A DNA stretch of 21,762 nt from Niastella sp966211305 (GTDB lineage: Bacteria > Bacteroidota > Bacteroidia > Chitinophagales > Chitinophagaceae): positions 1-21,762 of the forward strand of contig CBIHPC010000084.1 of NCBI GenBank assembly GCA_966211305.1, given 5' to 3'. Both the position numbers and the translations under genes were made by a program. Of this stretch, positions 7,247-14,161 are shown in pieces; within the stretch, counting starts at the first letter, position 1, and every line of letters begins with the position of its first letter. Below the pieces are notes generated by a model. It did not search any database. It was not told the origin of the DNA and saw nothing but the letters and a program-made list of their open reading frames with translations.

Positions 7247-8320
7247 ATGAAAAAAGCAACTTACTCATTTATCACATTGCTGCTTTTCACGCAATATACT
7301 AAAGCCCAAAACAGCCTCACAAAAGGTTTGAAAGATCATTATAAAGAATACTTCCCCATCGGTGTGGCGGTGAGCCTGAGATCGTTAACAGGCGCCGATG
7401 CACAGCTGATCACCCGACAGTTCAACAGCCTTACGCCGGAAAACGACATGAAGATGGGGCCCATACACCCTGAGGAAAACCGCTATAACTGGGCGCCCGC
7501 AGATTCCATTGTAAATTTTGCGCAACGGCATGGAATGAAAGTGCGCGGTCACGCCCTGTGCTGGCATGAGCAAACGCCTGCCTGGTTATTTAAAGATGCC
7601 GCCGGCAATACCGTTACCAAAGAAGTACTGCTCCACCGGCTGAAAGAACATATTACCACCGTTGTTAACCGGTATAAAGGAAAGATCTATGCCTGGGATG
7701 TAGTGAATGAAGCGGTGGATGACGACAGCACAAGGGTGTTACGCAATTCGCTCTGGCAGCAGATCTGCGGCGATGAGTATATTGTAAAAGCATTTGAATA
7801 TGCGCATGCTGCCGACCCCAATGCGGTGTTATTCTATAACGACTATAATACAGAACGGCCCGAAAAAAGAGAACGCGTATACAAACTGCTGAAAAAACTG
7901 GTTGAAGCAAAAGTTCCGGTTCATGGCGTTGGCTTACAGGCGCACTGGTCAATTTATGAACCTTCAGAAAATGAATTGCGCACAGCTATTGAAAAGTTTG
8001 CTTCGCTGGGTTTGAAAATACAATTCACCGAGCTGGATATTTCCGTATATCCCTGGGAAAAGAACCGGCGCGCTAAAACAGCAAATGACGCCGATGTATT
8101 CACGCCCCAACTGGAACAGCAACAACTGGAACAATATAAAAAAGTATTCCGCCTCTTCCGCGAATATAAAAATGTGGTAACCGGTATTACCTGCTGGGGT
8201 ATTTCTGACCGGTATACCTGGCTCGACGGATACCCGGTGCCGGGCAGAAAGAATTATCCTACGTTGTTTGATAAAGACGGGAAGCCGAAGAAGGCATTTG
8301 AGGCGGTGGTTGGGTTTTAG
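7247..8320 (+). CDS. Secreted endo-1,4-beta-xylanase, glycoside hydrolase family 10
   Basis: GH10 xylanases cut the beta-1,4-xylan backbone with retention of configuration and tolerate substituents, giving short products that carry a non-reducing-end glucuronic acid, the GH67 substrate. The protein is 357 residues: a signal peptide (MKKATYSFITLLLFTQYTKAQ) and one catalytic TIM-barrel, with no carbohydrate-binding module. The family motifs are intact: SLTPENDMKMG, GHALCWHEQTPAW, the acid/base E155 in WDVVNEA, NDYN, GVGLQAHW and the nucleophile E262 in FTELDIS. The barrel ends with the usual GVTxWG-like GITCWGISDRYTWL segment. It is the last clear gene of the xylan set, 115 bp after GH115. There is no T9SS or lipoprotein signal, so it may be periplasmic or released. 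Confidence 0.97.
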   Translation: MKKATYSFITLLLFTQYTKAQNSLTKGLKDHYKEYFPIGVAVSLRSLTGADAQLITRQFNSLTPENDMKMGPIHPEENRYNWAPADSIVNFAQRHGMKVRGHALCWHEQTPAWLFKDAAGNTVTKEVLLHRLKEHITTVVNRYKGKIYAWDVVNEAVDDDSTRVLRNSLWQQICGDEYIVKAFEYAHAADPNAVLFYNDYNTERPEKRERVYKLLKKLVEAKVPVHGVGLQAHWSIYEPSENELRTAIEKFASLGLKIQFTELDISVYPWEKNRRAKTANDADVFTPQLEQQQLEQYKKVFRLFREYKNVVTGITCWGISDRYTWLDGYPVPGRKNYPTLFDKDGKPKKAFEAVVGF

Positions 8321-8589
8321 TAAATGGGCAACACGCAGGCAACTCCTCTGATATCAACCCCATTACAGCCAGGTTATTGATAAGAGTCAGTTTCTGATTA
8401 ATAATTTGTGGTCTTCTGATTTTCATGGTTCGCTAAATCAATGAGGGATGCCAACAAAAAAGCCGCTCCTTTCAGAACAGCTCTTGTAATTTTGCCAGGG
8501 TTGAAACCTTTGTACCGCATACCGGATTCGAACCCCGCCCCAGCCGGTTAAAGCCCCGAAAAAATCGTACCTTTTAAAAAACATCCTCT
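8321..8589. other. Spacer after GH10, with a tRNA T-arm-like fragment
   Basis: This 269-bp gap contains no open frame of note. On the minus strand, 8524-8534 reads ggttcgaatcc, the sequence of a tRNA T-loop with part of its stem. The flanks do not pair into a full T-stem, D-arm, anticodon arm or acceptor, so no tRNA is present. At 8568-8575, TAccTTTt resembles the Bacteroidota -7 element, 15 bp before the next gene, but I saw no convincing -33 partner. Confidence 0.4.
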
Positions 8590-9717
8590 ATGAAAGGGTT
8601 TTTCTTTATCATGCTATTGGCCGCAATAGCGCCTGCTGCCGCCTATTCCCAAAGCACAAACGACGAACACCAAACACTTTCCATCGGCGCCCAGGCGCCT
8701 GATTTCAAACTCCCGGGTACCGATGGCAAAACCTATACGCTCGCCTCGTTTAAAAACGCCGGTTTGCTGGTTATCATCTTCACCTGCAATCACTGCCCCA
8801 CCGCACAGGCGTATGAAGACCGCATCATTCAGCTCGCTAAAGATTATACGCCTAAAAATGTGGCAGTAGTGGCTATCAGTCCGAACGATCCTAAGTCGGT
8901 GCGGTTAGATGAACTGGGCTATTCCGATCTGAGCGATTCATTTGAGGAAATGAAACTGCGCGCCAATCAAAAAGGATATAATTTTCCCTACTTATACGAT
9001 GGCGATGCACAGGCTACCGCCAAAGCGTATGGACCAATTGCCACCCCGCATGTATTTATATTTGATAAAGCCCGCACCCTTCGCTACCAGGGCCGTATCG
9101 ACAATGTTGAAAAGCCAACCAAAACACCTACCGAACTAAATACCCGCGACGCCATTGAAGCTTTACTGCAAAACAAAGCCGTACCGGTTACCACCACCAA
9201 GGTCTTCGGCTGCTCGGTTAAATGGGCCGATAAAAATTCGCTGGTAAAAAAAGGATTTGAAGAATGGGCCAAAGAACCGGTTGCTGTTAATACCATCGAT
9301 GAACCGGGTTTAAAAGAATTGCTGAAGAACCCTACCGATAAACTACGGCTTATCAATATCTGGGCTACCTGGTGCGGTCCGTGCGTTACGGAGTTCCCCG
9401 ATTTTATTGCAATCAACCGCATGTACCGGCGGCGCGATTTTGAATTCATCAGCATAAGCGCCGATGACCCCGCCAAAAAAGAAAAGGTACTGAAGTTCCT
9501 GCAGCAGCAACAGGCCTCCAATACCAACTACCTGTTTGCTTCCGACGATAAATACAAACTCATTGAAGCCGTAGATCCCAAATGGCAGGGAGCATTGCCC
9601 TATACTATTCTGGTAGAACCGGGCGGAAAGATCGTTTATGGAAAACAGGGGCCCATCGATGTGGCGGAGATCAAAAGAATGATCGTTGACAACCGGTTGA
9701 TCGGCAGGTTTTATTAG
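8590..9717 (+). CDS. Secreted tandem thioredoxin-fold protein (peroxiredoxin-like plus TlpA-like)
   Basis: The 375-residue protein has a signal peptide (MKGFFFIMLLAAIAPAAAYSQ) followed by two thioredoxin folds. The first, about residues 30-190, has AhpC/TSA-type features: IGAQAPDFKLPGTDGKTYTLASFK, then FTCNHCPTAQAYEDR with the cysteine pair C66/C69, and a cis-Pro region ATPHVFIFD. The second, about residues 240-375, is TlpA/ResA-like with INIWATWCGPC (C262/C265) and a LPYTILVEPGGKIVYG cis-Pro strand. Both CxxC pairs are intact, so both domains could be redox active in the periplasm. CNHC is not the standard thioredoxin CGPC. It lies 269 bp after the xylanase, too far to assume one operon, and its link with sugar use is unclear. 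Function is inferred only as thiol-disulfide exchange or reduction. Confidence 0.9.
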   Translation: MKGFFFIMLLAAIAPAAAYSQSTNDEHQTLSIGAQAPDFKLPGTDGKTYTLASFKNAGLLVIIFTCNHCPTAQAYEDRIIQLAKDYTPKNVAVVAISPNDPKSVRLDELGYSDLSDSFEEMKLRANQKGYNFPYLYDGDAQATAKAYGPIATPHVFIFDKARTLRYQGRIDNVEKPTKTPTELNTRDAIEALLQNKAVPVTTTKVFGCSVKWADKNSLVKKGFEEWAKEPVAVNTIDEPGLKELLKNPTDKLRLINIWATWCGPCVTEFPDFIAINRMYRRRDFEFISISADDPAKKEKVLKFLQQQQASNTNYLFASDDKYKLIEAVDPKWQGALPYTILVEPGGKIVYGKQGPIDVAEIKRMIVDNRLIGRFY

Positions 9718-10020
9718 CCAGGTGGGCACTATATATGGCGCCGGCGCTATAATGCAAAGCGAGCGCAAGTCCTTACATAAATAGCAACTTAAATAACGAG
9801 TTAACTGGTTAACTCGTTAACTGGTTAACCAGTCAACTCATCCCATTAACTCTTTTATTAACCTGTAAAACAATCCCCTCCACCCCTCTTACAGTATAAC
9901 GGTAATTCACAACTGTTATTCATATTACTATATTATTCAATTCGGGGTTTTGCTATTTGCTAATCCGATTTAGAAGGTTATTTTGAGGTCCATCTCATAC
10001 CCTCAAAACTATCCGTTCCT
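9718..10020. other. 303-bp spacer with an 8-bp repeat and palindromes
   Basis: No gene is visible here. At 9739-9748 lies a GC-rich palindrome gcgccggcgc flanked by A/T bases that extend the pairing, which may be a short hairpin after the redoxin gene. At 9800-9839, five 8-bp units gttaactg, gttaactc, gttaactg, gttaacca and gtcaactc run in tandem. They include a perfect 14-bp palindrome, actggttaaccagt, at 9820-9833. The AT-rich tail to 10020 should hold the promoter of the next gene, but no clear element was found. Confidence 0.65.
9800..9839. repeat. 8-bp tandem gttaact(g/c) repeat, five units
   Basis: Five contiguous 8-bp units are present, with consensus gttaactg. Units 1 and 3 are identical, unit 2 differs at the last base, and units 4 and 5 have drifted. 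It belongs to the same (t/c)AAC-phase family as the arrays at 1033, 7202 and 21162. A 14-bp perfect palindrome at 9820-9833 falls inside it. Confidence 0.9.
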
Positions 10021-11091
10021 ATGAAATACATTCATAGCCTGTTCTTATTTATAGCTGTTTTAACCGGCAGCCGGTTATCGGCACAATGCACCGGCAGCTG
10101 TCCTTCCAACGCCATTGCCATGCCCTCCGGTTCTGCAACCCTGGCAAGCGGCTCAACCTATTGTATTTCCACCACTACCAATTTAAGCGGTAATACCTAT
10201 ACCATCAATGGCACACTGGTTGTTCAGGCCGGTACCGTTACCATCGGTAGCGTTACCCTTAACAAAACCGGCGTTATTCTGGTGAAGTTCGGCGCCAAAC
10301 TCGTTATTACAGGTATACTAACGGGGAACAATACCGCACCTGTATCTGCCATCGACAATATTATCGTTTGTAATGGCGGTTTATTAGATATTACCGGTTC
10401 TTTTTCGCAGGGGCTGGTAAATATTGCCATCAATGATTTTGGTATTATGAAGGTCACGGGGGCCTGGACGGCCAGTTCAACGGCAACGAATGTAAAGATC
10501 GGCACCGGTTCGCTGATAGAACTGTGCTCTTCCTTCAATATGAATAAGAACGGGTTCTTTACCGAAACCGGTACCGGCGCCTCTTACCTCGTAACGCATG
10601 GCGGTATGACACAAAGCGTAACCAATGGCTTTTTGTCTTCATTACAAAACACTTCGCAAATAAGATGGACCTCCACCGCACCGGCAGCATTCGTATCGCA
10701 TCCTTCCGCTTTAACCTGTAACGCCTGCGGCAACTATGCGCTGGCGCCAACCGGCACCAACGGCACCTGTGGCTCCGCTGCCAATGCGCTTAACAATACG
10801 GTATTGATCACCAATCCGGGCGGCACGATACGCCCGCAGGCGGTCACCAACAAAACCGCCATCTATCCCAACCCGGCTAAGAAGTATTTTTATCTGCAAT
10901 TACCAAAGGGACATACGTATACAGCCATGTCGGTCTACAACCAGTCGGGGCAACAGGTACACCACACAACAGTAAAGGCAGGCCCCGCTCCTGTGCGGTA
11001 CAACCTGCCTGTACAATTGCCACCGGGATTATATTTCGTGCAACTTACCGGTAGCGATAGATCGCTGACGTTACGTTTGGCTAAAGATTAG
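10021..11091 (+). CDS. T9SS-exported protein with a repetitive beta-rich passenger
   Basis: The 356-residue protein has a signal peptide (MKYIHSLFLFIAVLTGSRLSAQ), a Ser/Thr/Gly-rich passenger and a C-terminal type A T9SS sorting domain. The sorting domain begins near residue 280 with AIYPNPAKKYFYLQLP and continues through MSVYNQSGQQV and LPPGLYFVQLTGSDRSLTLRLAKD. These are the usual YPNP, middle-strand and terminal-strand motifs. The passenger consists of short beta-strand-like segments (TINGTLVVQAGTVTIG, GVILVKFGAKLVITG) that suggest a beta-helix or stacked beta-sheet, with several cysteines. No catalytic motif is recognised. The sorting domain predicts transport across the outer membrane and attachment to or release from the surface. 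The 303-bp gap before it suggests its own promoter. Its role is unknown: adhesin-like or structural is a guess. Confidence 0.9.
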   Translation: MKYIHSLFLFIAVLTGSRLSAQCTGSCPSNAIAMPSGSATLASGSTYCISTTTNLSGNTYTINGTLVVQAGTVTIGSVTLNKTGVILVKFGAKLVITGILTGNNTAPVSAIDNIIVCNGGLLDITGSFSQGLVNIAINDFGIMKVTGAWTASSTATNVKIGTGSLIELCSSFNMNKNGFFTETGTGASYLVTHGGMTQSVTNGFLSSLQNTSQIRWTSTAPAAFVSHPSALTCNACGNYALAPTGTNGTCGSAANALNNTVLITNPGGTIRPQAVTNKTAIYPNPAKKYFYLQLPKGHTYTAMSVYNQSGQQVHHTTVKAGPAPVRYNLPVQLPPGLYFVQLTGSDRSLTLRLAKD

Positions 11092-11101
11092 AATAAAGAA
11101 C

Positions 11102-11133
11102 AAGACCTGGCCCGACAAGTCGGAACAGGCCTT
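11102..11133. terminator. Bidirectional terminator-like hairpin between convergent genes
   Basis: Between the stop codons of two convergent genes, an interrupted inverted repeat can fold. Paired parts are aag/ctt, cctg/cagg and ccgac/gtcgg around a 2-base loop, with small bulges. The gap is only 48 bp, and the hairpin sits near its centre, as expected for a shared terminator. T-runs on either side are weak. Confidence 0.6.
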
Positions 11134-11139
11134 ACCTCT

Positions 11140-13974
11140 TTAAGAAGGATATCTTCTTCCGCCGCGTTCCCTGTGCTCACGGCCAGGGAACATCCCTTTT
11201 CCAAAATTTTTGAAGTTATACATAAAGCTAACGAGGAAGAACCGTTGCAGTACGCGCGTATAGGTATCGTCAACATACGACTCGGTAGCCGTACGTACTA
11301 TGCTTCTGTTCTGATTCAGGAGGTCAACCCCGCTGATCCGCAATTCACCATTCTGCTTTTTAAACAGCAAACAGGAAATATAGGCATTCCATAAAGGGAT
11401 CGACTGGTTAAAACCATCTGCCCGGCCGGTATTCACATAAAAATCAAAATCGTTGTTGATCATTATCCGCTTCCAGATAGTGTAAGTAACATCTATTGAA
11501 TAGTGCTGATCGAAATACTTATAGTTCTGCGCTGCATTCATGGTATACCGGGCATCGTTATAATTAAAGGAGGCAATAGCATGCAGATCGAGCTTATCCT
11601 GCATAAAATAATTAAACGAAATACGCTCGCCCAGCCCTTTGGTATAGTTGTACCTAACCGTATCCAGCAGTTTACTCACATCGCGGTTAAACCGCCCCGT
11701 GGTAGTAAGGTTGAGGTTCACCGGGCTGCGACGGCCGGTGGTTACTTTTTTAAGCGGAATACCAATGGTGCCCGACATATTAAAACTCTGTGCCCCATCG
11801 AGGTTCACAGGCTTTGTCAGCAACACCCCCTCATCCAGTTTGCTGGTGCTGTTCACGATCTTGTTACTTATAAAATTGGCGCCGCCGCTGATATTCAGGT
11901 ACAGGAAATTGGTTAGGTTGAACGTACTGTAATTGATACGGATATCATGCGTGAACTCCTGTTTCAGATCGGGGTTACCGGTACGAATGTTCAGGCGGTT
12001 GCTGATATCCTGAAAATCCTGTAACTGGCTGATGCCCGGGGCACGGGTGCTGCCGCGATAATTGAACCGCAGGTTTTTTCTCGGTTTTGGATTATAATTA
12101 AATGAAGCATTCGGGAAAAGATTGGTATAGGTCTGCCGCATTGTAGTTCCCTTTGTATCAGTTCCCCGTACACTTAAATTTTCCAGCGAAGCGAAGTTCA
12201 CCGCACCGCCAAACTGGTAATCGTACTTTTGCTTTTTCACCCTGAAATTGGTTCCCAGCCTGTTGGCCGTAAACAAATTTTCAAAGTAATTGGTAAGCGG
12301 TTTATTGATACTGTCGTATTCGTTGGTAACCGGATTACGATCGTATGTATCGCGGTCGCTGTTGCTCTTATTGATAATATAGGCATAGTTCACTTCCCAT
12401 ACCATGCCTGAATCGAGCATTTCGGTAACGGAAGTACTGATGGTATTGTTAAAAGAACGGGTGATCTGGTCGTTGCGCTGATCGCGGTTATCGAAACGGT
12501 ACTCCACATTATTTGAATCGTAGAAGTGATAGGGCGAGTAGTTGAACCCATGCCCATTACTGTTATTCAAAGCAGTTTTCCAGCCCATCGTGAACGTACG
12601 GCCGGGTTTGCGAAAACGGTGCCGGAATAAAAGATCATTGTTAAAGCTTTGCCCATCGCGTTTACTTTTTGAATGACTCTCTCCTTCGATGGCTTTATAA
12701 TTGAGCCTCGGATTGGTTGCCCGGGTAACCGATGAATTATCGCCCGACGAAGAACCTTGTTGCAAATTCAAATTAGGCGTCATCAGCAGGGAGTTCATGC
12801 TGTCGATCATGTATTCCAATCTGAAACCAAACCGGTGATTGACATTGGTATTGCGGCTGCTCGAAACAGAATTGGCATAAGCTACCGAGTCATTGGAAAA
12901 TAAATTCTGCCGGGCGCTTTCGCTGTAATTGCTATTATCGGTTTGATTGACAAAATAGCTGCCGCTGAAATCTACTTTATGGCCCCATTCATCACGGAAG
13001 TTAATACCTGCGCTCCACGATTTGGTATTGCCATTTCCTGCAGCGGGCGCATTACCGCCACCGCCCCGGCCACCGCGGCCGCCGCCACGATTACCACCAC
13101 CACCCATACCGCCCATAGCGCTTATAAGATCGTTGTTGGTAAAGCCCAACCGGTTGATGTTATTGGCGCCGCCCAGGATGGAAACCTGCTGATCGTTATT
13201 GAATGCGTTGAAAGAACCACTGGCTTCATACCGGTCGCTGGAACCAATGGATGCGCTGGTTCGGCCAAATACGCCTTTCTTGCGGTCTTTCTTGAGTTTG
13301 ATATTGATGGTACGCTTGCGGCTGCCATCATCTATTTTGGTGAACTTGGCCTGGTCGCTCATATCATCAAACACCTGCACCGCCTCTACCATTTCCGATG
13401 AAAGGTTCTTGGTTGCGAGTTTGGGGTCATTGAGGAAGAACTCTTTTCCATCAACATAGATCCTGGTGATCTCCTCCCCCTGCGATGTGATGTTACCTTC
13501 TTTGTCAACTTCAACACCCGGTAATTTCTTTAGCAGGTCTTCTACCGTGGCATTGGGTTTTGTTTTGAATGAACCGGCCCTGAATTCGATCGTATCTTTT
13601 TTCACTGTTATCGGCGGCGCCTGCACTACTACACTGCCAAGCATGTTGGTATCGAGCGACAGGAACACCGTATCGAGATTGATGGTAAATTGTGTTTCGG
13701 TGATCGCAAGGTCCTTTTTGAATGGACTGTAACCGGTGAAGGTAATACCAAGCACATAATTGCCTTTACCGAGGTTCTTTATTTCGAACAGCCCGGTTTT
13801 ATCAACCACGGCAAAACCTACAGCAGCAGAATCAACGGGATTGATGATAGTAACAGTAGCATCGGGTAAAGGAAGCCGGTTCATGGCGTCCACCACTTTA
13901 CCACTTATTTTATTTTGAGCGGTAACAAATTGTGCTGAAAGAACAAATAGGATAAAAAGGGTAGCAATCCGCAT
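11140..13974 (-). CDS. Outer-membrane beta-barrel protein with carboxypeptidase-regulatory-like domain and TonB plug
   Basis: The 944-residue protein starts with a signal peptide (MRIATLFILFVLSAQFVTAQ). A carboxypeptidase-D-regulatory-like beta-sandwich (NKISGKVVDAMNRLPLPDATVTI...GNYVLGITFTGY) covers about 20-110. A TonB-dependent-receptor plug spans about 115-240, with ATVEDLLKKLPGVEVDKEGNI and RIYVDGKEFF. A long barrel of the outer-membrane beta-barrel family common in Bacteroidota follows. Between plug and barrel, around residues 288-308, is a Gly/Arg-rich insert. The last strand appears to be FFLVSFMYNFKNFGKG, after which a basic tail ending RRYPS extends. Unlike a SusC protein, it has no SusD partner. 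Its cargo is unknown; small-molecule or peptide transport is possible. It lies 187 bp after the DUF4450 gene, so it may or may not share a transcript. The family call is strong and the substrate unknown. Confidence 0.93.
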   Translation of the reverse strand: MRIATLFILFVLSAQFVTAQNKISGKVVDAMNRLPLPDATVTIINPVDSAAVGFAVVDKTGLFEIKNLGKGNYVLGITFTGYSPFKKDLAITETQFTINLDTVFLSLDTNMLGSVVVQAPPITVKKDTIEFRAGSFKTKPNATVEDLLKKLPGVEVDKEGNITSQGEEITRIYVDGKEFFLNDPKLATKNLSSEMVEAVQVFDDMSDQAKFTKIDDGSRKRTINIKLKKDRKKGVFGRTSASIGSSDRYEASGSFNAFNNDQQVSILGGANNINRLGFTNNDLISAMGGMGGGGNRGGGRGGRGGGGNAPAAGNGNTKSWSAGINFRDEWGHKVDFSGSYFVNQTDNSNYSESARQNLFSNDSVAYANSVSSSRNTNVNHRFGFRLEYMIDSMNSLLMTPNLNLQQGSSSGDNSSVTRATNPRLNYKAIEGESHSKSKRDGQSFNNDLLFRHRFRKPGRTFTMGWKTALNNSNGHGFNYSPYHFYDSNNVEYRFDNRDQRNDQITRSFNNTISTSVTEMLDSGMVWEVNYAYIINKSNSDRDTYDRNPVTNEYDSINKPLTNYFENLFTANRLGTNFRVKKQKYDYQFGGAVNFASLENLSVRGTDTKGTTMRQTYTNLFPNASFNYNPKPRKNLRFNYRGSTRAPGISQLQDFQDISNRLNIRTGNPDLKQEFTHDIRINYSTFNLTNFLYLNISGGANFISNKIVNSTSKLDEGVLLTKPVNLDGAQSFNMSGTIGIPLKKVTTGRRSPVNLNLTTTGRFNRDVSKLLDTVRYNYTKGLGERISFNYFMQDKLDLHAIASFNYNDARYTMNAAQNYKYFDQHYSIDVTYTIWKRIMINNDFDFYVNTGRADGFNQSIPLWNAYISCLLFKKQNGELRISGVDLLNQNRSIVRTATESYVDDTYTRVLQRFFLVSFMYNFKNFGKGMFPGREHRERGGRRYPS

Positions 13975-14085
13975 GCAATCTCATTTTTTGTTTTACTCCA
14001 GGCGACACTAATTGACGACATAAACACCCGGGATCGTGTACAGAATGGCGGTTATTTATGATATTTATTTTATTTGGCATAAATA

Positions 14086-14118
14086 CCCGCTGTACGCCGT
14101 GGGTTCAAAGACGGCGGG
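14086..14118. terminator. Possible hairpin downstream of the DUF4450 gene
   Basis: In the 187-bp gap between two leftward genes, cgccgt (14095-14100) pairs with acggcg (14111-14116) around a 10-nt loop. Alternatively, cccgc (14086-14090) pairs with gcggg (14114-14118). The two pairings exclude each other. It could end transcription from the gene that stops at 14162 or act in the leader of the barrel gene. No T-run follows on the minus strand. Confidence 0.3.
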
Positions 14119-14161
14119 AATTTTGAAATAGTGGCACGAACATTAAAAAAATATTAGAATC

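Noticed and set aside
8500..8580. Complete tRNA gene on the minus strand
   Set aside because: Only the T-loop 11-mer is present. No acceptor, D-arm or anticodon arm can be folded.
9800..9839. CRISPR array
   Set aside because: Units are contiguous 8-mers without spacers, and there are no cas genes. The same holds for the arrays at 3211, 7130, 7202 and 21162.
12943..13401. 152-codon plus-strand frame inside the barrel gene
   Set aside because: It is antisense to a clearly coding region, and its Ala/Thr-rich composition comes from the Gly-rich insert read in reverse.
11140..13974. SusC-type transporter
   Set aside because: The plug and barrel resemble the other Bacteroidota outer-membrane beta-barrel family, and no SusD-like gene is adjacent.
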